Assembly (NCBI GenBank): GCA_021442155.1
Contig: CM038214.1
Location: forward strand, 56,700,514 to 56,764,513
Length of the DNA stretch: 64,000 nt
From: Cymbidium sinense
Taxonomy: Eukaryota; Streptophyta; Magnoliopsida; Asparagales; Orchidaceae
Direction of reading: 5' to 3'
Under the pieces are notes generated by a model. The model saw only the letters and a list, made by a program, of their open reading frames with translations. It was not told where the DNA came from and searched no databases. Below are positions 44,601 through 54,075 of the stretch, piece after piece (position 1 is the first letter of the stretch; every line of letters begins with the position of its first letter). The translations under genes were made by a program, and so were the position numbers.

Positions 44601-46373
44601 ATTTTCCAAATTAACCAAATCACGCAAATGTTTAGGAAGTGTAAGTTGATCAAAGAATTTTATGCCATCTAATCTATCACCTAGATTAGCAAAGTAATCA
44701 GCACATGCATTACCTTGATGCCATACATAAGTGATTTTAAAATAAAGTTGAGAAAGGAGAGCTCTAGTCGCTTGATAAGGTAGTACAATTCTGTATTGCC
44801 CATTTTAGTTGAAGTCAAAAGATCAATCAGCAACATGACATCCACCTCAATCCAAATATTGAGCCAACCTTTTTGAAGGAAAATCTCCATAGCTTAGTAA
44901 ACGCCATTAGCAAAGTAAAAGGAATAGAGCAAGTATTAAGAGGGTAAGCAAAAGAACATAGGACTTTACCATTAAGGTTTCTAAAAATTCCACCATAGCC
45001 AGAAGCATTTTGAGAGACAGAGCCATGAGTCTTAATTTTAATAGTATTAACATGAGGTTTTACCCAATAAATAATCTTGTCATCTTTACAGTTGGGTGGA
45101 TCCGATAAGTTAAAGCCCGATTTATTAGCCACAAATTTAAAGCCTTTGAATTGATTGTAGTTATTAAATTGGAATTAAACAAGTCACAAATTTTATTTTT
45201 AATTCTAGCAATTATCCTCATGTAGTTTATTGGAATCCCATAATGTTTTGCATCATTTCTGTCCATCCATATGAACCAAATAAGAGTGATAACATTTATG
45301 ACTTTAATGTGGACTTTAATAGTGTTTTCAAAATAAACTTCAAGAAGTTGGTATAGAGTTAAGGATCCATTGAATTTGACAATATTAAAGAGATCATCAT
45401 ACCAAATCTAAAGTTTGGATGCAATAGCTCCATTAACAAATACATGATTCACATTCTCAAGGTGAAAGCAGCAGTAGCATTTTGAAGGTAAGTAAAAACC
45501 TTTACCCTACATCACGGAGTCAACAGGGATAAAGTTTTTCAAAATATTCCAAGTTAGAACAGAATAGGAAATAGGAATAGTGTTATTCCAAAGTTAAAAA
45601 TACACATTGGAGAAATCATGAGCTTCTTTAATATGAATCCAAACATTTTTAAGGTTGAAATCACCATTTTGGGAAAGCTTAAAAAAGATCTGATCATGAT
45701 TTCTAGGAATGATTGGGATAATAGTAAGCTTATCTAAAAGAGAGAAAGGAATAAAGTCAGTAAACTTTCTATTGTTCCACTTATTATTCTTCCAGAAAGA
45801 GTTCACTTTAATAGCAGCAGTGGAGTGGGTAGAAAGTAATTCATCAATGGACCCACCTCCAGTCCAGTTATCTTGTCAAAAGAAAGAGGTTCTAGAGTTA
45901 ATCCCCAAGAGATTAAAGATTTTGCTTCCCATTTGATGGAATAAAGTCTTTTCCATACAGGAGAGTCTCCCACTTTATAAGGGCAAATGAGAGGGTTACC
46001 CGGCGATTTTGATCATGAAATTAGCCCAAAGATAATTGTTGCTCCTAAAATTCCACCAAAGTTTATAAGAAAAAGCAGTGATAGCTTCCCTGATTAGCTT
46101 ACAGCCAAGCCCACCTTCTGCAAGAGTGCCTCAACTTTTATACAAAGAGATCCAATGTATTCTTTTAGTAGAATTATTAAAACCCCTGAAGAATTTGTTA
46201 AGGAGGCGCTCAATTCTATTAATGGTAGAATTGGTCAGAACAATAGTTTGAATGAGATATAAAGGCATGGAGTTAAGGGTGCTCTTAATCAAAGTGAGCC
46301 TACCACCAAATGAGAGTAAATGAAATTCACAAATAGAAATTTTATTAGAGATTTTTTGGATTAACTCATCCAA
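44600..46373 (-). pseudogene. LINE copy A linker, zinc finger and RNase H
   Basis: After RT come LSFGGRLTLIKSTLNSMPLY (46373-46131) and FFRGFNNSTKRIHWI, the usual L1 linker. The zf-RVT motif reads KCYCCFHLENVNHVF near 45440-45480. The RNase H follows: NASGYGGIFRNLNGKVLCSF (about 45000), then WHQGNACADYFANLGDRLDG (about 44670-44730), which has the conserved Asp of the last motif. Stops fall at about 45060 and elsewhere. RNase H in the ORF2 protein is common in plant L1. Confidence 0.82.
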
Positions 46374-47560
46374 GAGATGTGATCTTTTCTGACCTTTAAA
46401 GAGCGGAGCACTAAGATATTTAATAGGAAGTTATTGTTGCTAAAATTAGTAATTCTCAAGATTTGGTTGATCCTATTACTAAATATTTTAGAGGAAGGAA
46501 TGAAATAACTTTTACCTTTATTAAGAAAGAGACCACTTTCGTTACCAAATTTATTTAAAAGATTCTTAGTAGTTTTAATATGATGAGTAGTGGCATTGCA
46601 AAAGATTAAGAAGTCATCAGCAAAACTAAGATGAGAGACAGGAAGGCCACCTTGAGTTCTAAAAAACATGCTAGGATTATTATTTAAAAGATCATTGAGG
46701 CTCCTTGAAAGATATTCAACAACAATAATAAAAAGAGAGGGAGATAAGGGATCTCCTTGTCTCAAACCATGCATAGAAGGAAAAAAAACTTAGGGACTCA
46801 CCATTCATGATAACGGAGAACCAAACATTGGTAATACAATTTTTAATGAGGCGGATAAAATAGTCAGAAAAAACAAACGAAAGAAGAATTTGGAAGAGAA
46901 AATTCCAAGAGAGGTTGTCAAAAGCTTTAGAGATGTCTAATTTGAAAAGGATGTTACCACCTCTGGTAGAAGCATCAATGTCATGAATCAGCTCTTAGGC
47001 TAAAAGAATGTTGTCAGATATAGCTCTACCTTTAACAAAACCAGTTTGGTTGGGAGAAATAATTTTAGGCAGCAGTGGACTAATTCTATTAGCAATTAAT
47101 TTAGCAATGAGTTTATGAAAGAAGGTTCAAAGGCTGATAGGTCTGAAATCACCTCAAGATTCAGGATTATTAATTTTGGGAATGAGAACAATGGAAGTGC
47201 TAGAAAAATATCTAGTTAAAGGATTGCCATAAAAAAATCAATGACAACATCGATAAGGTCAGACTTAATAATAGGCCAACATTACTAAAAAAATTGAGTC
47301 GTGTAGCCTTCAGGGAGAGCAACAGAATCAGTGTTCATTCTATTGAGAATACTACCAATCTCAGCTTCCTTAGGATGCCAATTAAGCAAATGGTTGTCAT
47401 CATTAGTAATCATTGAGGGAATCAGGTGAGAGTTGGAGAGAGATTCAAAGGTAGGGTTGTTGTTTAATAAGTTTTTAAAATGATGTATGACTGAATCTTT
47501 AATATCATTATTATGAGTGATCCAGCTGTAGTTACCATTTTTAATTTTTTTAATAGAGTT
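46361..47560 (-). pseudogene. LINE copy A reverse transcriptase
   Basis: Upstream blocks read PEGYTTQFF, DFRPISL (with stops around), LIAKLIANRISPLLPKII, NQTGFVKGRAISDNILLA and LFKLDISKAFDNLSWNFL, where the first catalytic Asp is in DISKAFD. The longest ORF (46774-46361) has LRQGDPLSPSLFIIVVE and SFADDFLIFC (near 46600-46630), the intact catalytic FADD box, followed by the thumb. The protein would reverse transcribe its own RNA at the target nick. Frame breaks lie at about 46780 and 46400. Confidence 0.88.
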
Positions 47561-47578
47561 TAAGGCTTTCTTTTTTTT

Positions 47579-48772
47579 GGGTTAAGGGTTTAGGGTTTAG
47601 AATTTAGGGTTTAGGGTTTAGTGTTTAGGTTTAAGGGTTTAGGATTTAGGGTTTTCGATTTTAGGGTTTAGGGTTTACATTTTAGGGTTTAGTATTTTTT
47701 TTATTATTTTTCTTAAATTAATTAAGCCGGTAGGTTTATGTTTATTCTATTTATTTAGTTTATTTATTATTTATTTTAGTTTCTTTTATTTTTTATTCTA
47801 TTTAGGTTTATTTTTATTTTTATTTAGTTTAGCTTATTTATATTAGGTTTATTTATTTTAGTTTATTTTTATTTTATTTTTTAGGTTTATGTTTTATTTT
47901 TTATTTTTAGATTTAGGGTTCAATTTTTATTTTATTTTTTTATGTTTAGGTTTTAGGTTTTTATTTTAGGTTAATTTTTAGGTTTTATTTTTTAGTTTAG
48001 GTTTAGGTTTATTTTATTTTTAGTTTAATTTATTTTATTTAGTTTACGTTTAGGTTTAGGTATAGTTTATTTTAGTTTTATGTATAGGTTTTATTTATTT
48101 TAGTTTAGGTTTAGGTTTATTTTCATTTTATTTTAGGTTTATTCTTTTCTTTATTTAAGGTTTAGGTTTTATTTTTTATTTATTTTTAGGTTTTAGTTTA
48201 ATTTTTATTTTTTAGGTTAAGGTTTTTATTTAGTTTTTATTTTATTATATTTTAGGTTTATTTTATTTTTATTTTATGTTTAGTTTTTATTTTACTTTGG
48301 ATTTTTATTCTCAGGTTTATTTTATTTTTTAATTCAATTTAGGTTTTTATTTATTTTATTTTATTTTATTTTATTTTTTGGTTTATGTTTAGGTCTTAGC
48401 TAAGGTTTTTATTTTATTTTATTTTTTATTATATTTACGTTTAGGGTTTAGGGTTTATTATATTTTTTGGTTTTATTTAATTTAGGTTTAGGTTTTCTGA
48501 TTTTTAAGTTTTAAGGTTTATGGTTTAGGGTTAGTTTAGGGTTTAGGGTTAGAGTTTACAGTTTGGTGTTTAGGGTTTAGAGTTTAGGGTTGTAGGTTTT
48601 AGGATTTGGGATTTAAGGTTTAGGTTTTAGGGTTTTGGGTTTTGGGTTTAGAGTTTTAGGGTTTAGGGTTTAAGGTTTAAGATTTTTAAGTTTTAGGGTT
48701 TAGGGTTTAGGGTTTAAGTTTTTGGTTTAGGGTTTATGTTTTAGTTTATGGTTTAGGGTTTAGGGTTTATGG
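47579..48772 (+). repeat. Array spacer 5
   Basis: TTTAGGG-like DNA, the landmark CTTAAATTAATTAAG at about 47712, a T-rich block to about 48480, and TTTAGGG variants up to GRP fragment 4. The order is the same as in spacer 2. No genes. Confidence 0.85.
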
Positions 48773-49248
48773 TTTTTTTTAATAGAGAAAAAATTCGAAT
48801 TTAACATTTCATCTTTTTGATTTCATGAACTAAGTAGCCCTCCAGGTTTTCCAAGACATAAGCGATGAGATAGATCAAAAATAAGCACGCATAAAGAAAA
48901 TTAGAAACCCTAGATAACTAGAACCATCTCTACTATAAAGATGCAGTTCTATAAGGAGCAGATTAGATCGACCATTCATCATATTCTCCAGTTCCCATCA
49001 GAACCACCCCCGCCTCTCGAGTAGAGGGATCCACCATCATATCCCTGATCTCTCCCTCCGTCGCCACCACAGTTATGACCTTTATCGCTCATCTCACCTC
49101 CATAACATCCACCTTCATATCCACCAGCACCTCCAAATCCCCCACCACCACTACGATAACCGTCACCTTTGCCTTCGCCTACACGGCCAAAGCTAGCCGG
49201 AGACTAGTTGATGGTATTGATCCTACCGTCAAGGTTATGCCCATTATT
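48773..49248 (-). pseudogene. GRP retrocopy fragment 4
   Basis: Reads NGHNLDGRINTIN, a stop, then GDGYRSGGGGFGGAGGYEGG, CYGGEMSDKG, GRDQGYDGGSLYSRG and the end GGSDGNWRI with a stop, so the glycine-rich tail is open. The poly(A) remnant is at 48780-48773. The left flank (TTTATGTTTTAGTTTATGG, then TTTATGG before the T-run) is shared with fragments 2 and 5. Confidence 0.86.
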
Positions 49249-51130
49249 AAGGTTTAGGTTTAGGTTTTGGTTTATTAGCTTTTATGGTTTAGCTTTATTT
49301 TTTTTGTTACTTTAAATTTAGGTTTAGGGTTTATGGTTTGGGTTTAAAAAAATTAGCAGGGTTTAAGGTTTATTTTATGGTTTTATTTAGGTGATAGGGT
49401 TTTCATTTTGTGTTTAGGCTTTGGTTTAAGGATACCTGGTTAGTTACTTGGTTTGGTTTATGATTTAGGTTTTAGAATTTAGGTTTGGGTTAGTAGGGTT
49501 GGGTTTAGGGTTTGATTTAGGGTGTTTTTTTGGTAGGTTTTTAGGGATGGTAGAGTTTGTGGTTTAGGTCACGCCAGGGTTTAGGGTGATCTTAAGGTTT
49601 TAGATTTTAATATAGAGTAGGGTTTGGGTGTTTGGTGGATTTAGGAGGGTTTAACATTTGTCAAAGGAAGCCCAGCAAGGTTGTGGGATCAGGTAGTGCC
49701 TAGAGAAGGAGTTTAGGGAGGGTGGGTGCCTGTCCCAGGGCCTGTTTATAGTAGGGTAGATTAGTCCCAGAGGTAGTGAGAGAGGGCAGGAGGGAGAGCC
49801 CAGGATTTAGCGCTCATGATTTAAGACTCCAGGATCAGGAAAGATGGGTTTAGAAAGTAGTAGAGTGGATCAAAGTTTGGAGGTGGATTTAGGATTAGGC
49901 CTGGGCTGGAAAGAGGCCCAGGTAGGAGAGCCTGGATGACATAGCCAGGATCTGAAGGTTGTAGGAGGGCACAGGCATGTATAAGGTTTATGGATTAGTG
50001 GTAGGGTTTAGTTAGTGGCCCAGTTAATAGGTCAGAGTCAGGATTTAGGGAGTGAGCATTTAGGGTCAGGATCAGTTTAGGTTTAGGTCAATGGGCCCAT
50101 GGCCCAGGGCCAGGGTCCCGGCCCAAAAGTTTAGTTAGTAGGGGGATAGTTTTAGGGTTTAGGTTTAGGAGGTTGAGTGAGGTCAGGGTGCAGGTAGGGA
50201 GAGTAGGTTTAGGTTTAGGTAGATTTAAGATTTATTAGCATTTGTGGAGGTTTAGCATTTAGGGTTTTTCTTTATTTATTTATTTCTTAAATTAAGTGAG
50301 TAGGTTTAGGTTTATTTTGTTAGTTTAGCTTATTTTTTATTTATTTAAATTTATTTAATTTTCAATTTTTAATTTTATTTTTTTTAGTTTTTTAATTTTA
50401 CGTTTATTAATTTTAGTATAGTTTTATTTTTATTTTATTTTATAGGTTTAGGTTTTATCTTTTAATTTTACGTTTAGGTTTCAATTTTTATTTTATTTTT
50501 TTAGGTTTAAGTTTTAGGTTTTCATTTTAGGTTTATTTTTAAGTTCTATTTGTCAGTTTAGGTTTATATTTAAGTTTAGCCTATTTATAGTTTATTTTAT
50601 TATATTAATTTTAGGTTTATGTTTAGGTTTAGTTTATTTTATGTTTAGGTTTAAGTTTTATTTATTTTAGTTTAGATATATTTTATTTTGTTTATTTTAT
50701 TTTTATTTAGCGTTAGGTTTTATTTTTTTATTTATTTTTAGGTTAATTATTTAGGTTTAAGTTTATATTTATTTTTTATTTTATTTAATTTTAGGTTTAT
50801 TTTATTTTTAATTTAGGTTTAGTTTTTATTTTATTTAGTTTTTTATTTTTAGGTTAATTTTATTTTTAAGTTTATTTTATTTTTTAGTTTAGTTTATTTT
50901 TAAGTTTAGAATTAAGTTTAACATTTTATTTTATTTTATTTTTTTATTTTATTTAGGTTTAGAATTTTTATTTATTTTATTTTCAAATTTAGGGTTTAGG
51001 CTTTAGGGTTTAGGGTTAGTTTAGGGTTCATGGTTTAGGTTTTCAGGCTTGGGGTTTAGGGTTTATGATTTAGGGTTATAGGGTTTGGGGTTTATGGTTT
51101 AGTGTTTGAGGGTTTAGGGCTTAGGGTTTA
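49249..51130 (+). repeat. Array spacer 6
   Basis: TTTAGGG variants, a GC-richer scrambled block (about 49370-50230, including GGCCCAGGGCCAGGG near 50100), the landmark CTTAAATTAAGTGAG at about 50286, a T-rich block to about 50990 and TTTAGGG up to the broken edge of LINE copy B. No GRP fragment is present where one would be expected before 51130. No genes. Confidence 0.82.
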
Positions 51131-51249
51131 TTGTTTAATAAATTTTGAAAATGATGTATGACAGAATCTTTAATATCATTATTATTAGTAATCCAGGTGC
51201 CGTTATCATTTTTGATTTTTTTTAATAGAGTTTTAGGCTTTCTTTTTTT

Positions 51250-51474
51250 TTAAAAACGAGCATGCAAGTACTTTGTGTTTCTCTCACCATCAGCAATATG
51301 CTTTCTAGTAGCCTTTTGGCGCCAGTAGGTTTCCTCCATATTTTGATAAATAATCAAGTTATCTTTAGCTGCATTCAATTCATCAAGCTTATTAGAGTCT
51401 GGCAAAACAACATCTTCAAGAGAGCAAACAAGTTGTTCCATATTTTTCAGATTAGCAAAAATATTTTAAAATGA
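51250..51474 (-). pseudogene. LINE copy B pre-RT linker
   Basis: A 63-codon reading (51441-51250) includes MEETYWRQKATRKHIADGER and NTKYLHARF, the conserved E..YWRQKAR...GDRNTKFFH-type linker between endonuclease and RT in plant L1. The Lys-rich segment that follows is the T-run near 51241, the point where copy A starts. Confidence 0.8.
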
Positions 51475-51489
51475 TACTTGCTCCACAGA

Positions 51490-52337
51490 TTTAGATTTTA
51501 TTTAAGCCTTTTTAGCTTAAGCCAAAGGTGAATCATGCCTTTAACAGAATTATCAGGATGAATAAGGGCCCACCAATTAATGGAAACAACATTGATGAAT
51601 TCACTATGATGGATCCACATATTTTGGAATCTAAAGGGAGTAGGGGAGGATGGTCTAGTGGAGGGATTTTTGACAGAAATCAAAAGCGGAGCATGGTCAG
51701 ATAAAGTTCTTCTTAAATGTTCAACCCAAGTAAGAGGCCATTGATTGGTCAAAAGGGAATTAAAGAAAGTCCTATCAAGCCGCTGCAAAAGTCTAGAATT
51801 ATGCCACGTGTAGTCTAAACCTGAAAAGCCAATATCAATCAGATTACAATCAAGAATCATATTAGAAAAGTCTTCCATGGAATGAATATTAGGAGAGCAA
51901 CCTCCCCTTCTTTCCGAGGAAGCGAGAATAGTATTGAAATCACCAACAACCAACCAAGGTTTGTTGATAGAGGAGGCAAAGGTTCTTAAGTTATCCCAAA
52001 GGATGTTCCTACCAGTTCTATTACAAGATCCATAAATAAATGAACCAAGAGCAAAAAATTCATCTAATGAGATTTGAACATTAAGCAATTGATGAAGGTC
52101 ATCAAGGATAGAGATGTTGAATAAATTATTCCAAAAACACCAAATTTTATTGTTAATATTATAAAAGAAGTTTTGAAAGCCAAACATTCTAGCAACCTGG
52201 GTGATCTTAGAGGAGTGTATGAATGGTTCAATAACAACAAGTAAGGCTATGTTATGAGTACGGCAAAGGCTTCTAATACGGTTGCGAAAAATGAGAGTCC
52301 CAATACTCCTAACATTTCAAATAAGAAAATTAATCAT
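51490..52337 (-). pseudogene. LINE copy B endonuclease (start of ORF2)
   Basis: ORF2 opens at ATG 52337 with MINFLI, where a stop replaces the Trp of the usual WNVRG motif. It continues to the ORF at 52187-51498: GSCNRTGRNILWDNL, KPWLVVGDFNTIL (the catalytic GDFN box), LDRTFFNSLLTNQWPLTW and SDHAPLLISVKN (the last catalytic box). The fold is an apurinic-endonuclease-like nuclease that nicks target DNA. The 229-codon stretch is open and all catalytic boxes after the first are intact. Confidence 0.88.
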
Positions 52338-52439
52338 AATAAATAAGAAGAAAAAAGGAAAGATAACAGAAGGATAAAATAAGAAGAAAGACACATGATG
52401 TAATCATTTATGGGAAGTTAGAGAAGATCTAGTGGTTCT

Positions 52440-53827
52440 AGTGGAGCTATTAGTGAACATTCTAGCTTTAAAGGATTATTTTTTAGTAACAGTTTGAAAA
52501 GGTCTATCTATGTCTAATGTATCTCCATCCGAGAGAGAGTGATTTGTGAAATTTAGAGTAGGGCCAGTATCTGCCAAAACATTTTTAATTGTAATTTCCC
52601 CTTCTTCAGTGTCAGAATTGAGATGTGGAATTGGGTTAGCCTGAGTATCACTCTGAAGGGTAAGAGAGGGAGAGGTTGTGAAACCATTAATAGCGCAATT
52701 TTCATGTTCAGTTTCAAAAATACTTTTCAGATTTTGTTCCACTACCAAAGGATCAACATTTTTCAGATTTTGTTCTTTCATCAAATGGGCACTTTCAGAA
52801 TTAGTTTTTAGATTTTGTTCTGACCTAAAATTCCCATTCAAGTCACCATTAGTGTTCATATGAGTCTCGTCGGGTTCACTAGCCAAAGGGGCAAGGTAGA
52901 ATGAATCAAGGTATTACCTAGAGGAACCAAATTATTACAATTAGAAGCAATAATAAGTAAGTTATCATTGTCCTCCTCATCAACCTTATGAGCCTTATTA
53001 TTAACCTACTCAGAATGCTCTCCAATAGACAAATCAATAGATAGTAATCCCTTTTGAGTGACTTTAGGCACATAAGCCAATTTATTAGTTTTTTCATTTG
53101 CTGGAGTGGGATTAGGATCCGACAGTTTAATCTTTTCAAGATGAGGATGCAACACAAAGCATTCAGAATGATCATGACCAAGAATCTTACAGTGCGTGCA
53201 AAAAATAAGGAAATTTTTAAATTCCACTTTTTGATTATAACCAAATTTCTTAGAGACGATCCATACTTATTTAGGATACTTTTTGATAATATCAATCTCA
53301 ACTAAAATACGAGCAACTGATGGCCATGATCTCGCTGGGTCGATCAATTTGAAGGGACCAAAGAGAGCCCCAACCGCAAAAAGAACTTGATGGGTAATGT
53401 AATGTATTCTCATGTTTGGAGCTAGCCATAAAGGAACATCTTCTTTCAAAAGTCTCATTTGATAATTATACACAAAGTAGGAGCGACGAGCAAAAACTCT
53501 TGAGTAATCTAAGTCATTAGATAGCTGAATAAGGATATGCCAAGGATCAATCAACCCGATAGTGAAAACGCCAGAGAGCTTTAGGCTATGAAAAAAGGAT
53601 CGGATGTTATCAAGAGTCGGGCGACGTAAGGAAAATTTACCAACTAAAGAGAATTCAAAAGGCTTCGCCAATTTTTCCACGTCAAGATCCGAGCACATTA
53701 CAATAGGCATTCCATAAAAAGATGTTGAAATCAAATTGACCGAAGCATTAGAAGAAGTGTTATTACCAGATAATGCATCCTTGAAGGACTTAACAGTAGG
53801 CAGAGTAATAGATGGAGTCGGATCCAT
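52440..53827 (-). pseudogene. LINE copy B ORF1 (DUF4283, zinc knuckle)
   Basis: The ORF starts MDPTPSITLPTVKSFKDAL at 53827 and runs 186 codons through a DUF4283 domain (VGKFSLRRPTLDNIRSFF, DPWHILIQLSNDLDYSRVF, FKLIDPARSWPSVARILVEI). After a frame break comes a CCHC zinc knuckle, CTHCKILGHDHSEC (53210-53160), then an acidic, Ser/Asn-rich tail (52886-52476) ending FQTVTKK and a stop. Plant L1 ORF1 proteins bind element RNA with this domain order. Only one or two frame breaks separate the pieces. Confidence 0.88.
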
Positions 53828-54075
53828 AATACCTTATAAATCAGAAGCCCTAGCCGACGCCTCCAAGTTTGAAGAGCTCGGTAGCGCAGAAAGCGCTGCC
53901 ATTGAAAGAGCAAGGGACACTCACATTAGCGGCCAAACAGAGACCAAAAATCCAAAATTATGATCGAGGAGGATCAAAAATCAGCCAAGCTGCAAGGAAA
54001 ATGCAAGAGAACATGAAAGCGCTAGAGAGGGCCGCAACCGAGAGGTTTTTTGGTAAACTTTTTAAGTGGTTTAGG
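53828..54075 (-). other. LINE copy B 5' UTR
   Basis: Non-telomeric, purine-rich (on the top strand) DNA between the ORF1 start and the array. The top-strand ORFs at 53736 and 53869 are shadows. The 5' end near 54075 (AAACTTTTTAAGTGG) passes into TTTAGGG variants. This is the only L1 copy in the window that keeps its 5' end. Confidence 0.7.

Larger units (their letters stand above)
41334..47578 (-). mobile_element. L1 LINE copy A, 3' two-thirds (RT, RNase H, long 3' UTR, poly(A))
   Basis: A plant L1 non-LTR retrotransposon on the minus strand, 5'-truncated at 47578 in a T-run. From right to left it encodes the region just before RT, the reverse transcriptase, a zinc-knuckle (zf-RVT) linker and an RNase H. 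A 3' UTR of about 3 kb with tandem repeats follows, and the element ends GGCAATAAAATTCCCCC...GGTTTCCC plus poly(A) (T-run at 41334-41344). Its start overlaps the left end of copy B by about 118 bp. Frameshifts and stops are present but the catalytic motifs are well kept. Confidence 0.9.
51131..54075 (-). mobile_element. L1 LINE copy B, 5' third (5' UTR, ORF1, endonuclease)
   Basis: The minus strand holds a 5' UTR (to about 53830), ORF1, ORF2 endonuclease and the start of the pre-RT linker. It then stops at 51131 against telomere-like DNA, without RT or poly(A). A LINE lacking its 3' part cannot arise by normal target-primed insertion, so a later break is needed. Its last 118 bases (51131-51248) repeat the first part of copy A at about 84 percent by eye. 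Together the two pieces would cover one complete LINE. Confidence 0.88.
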
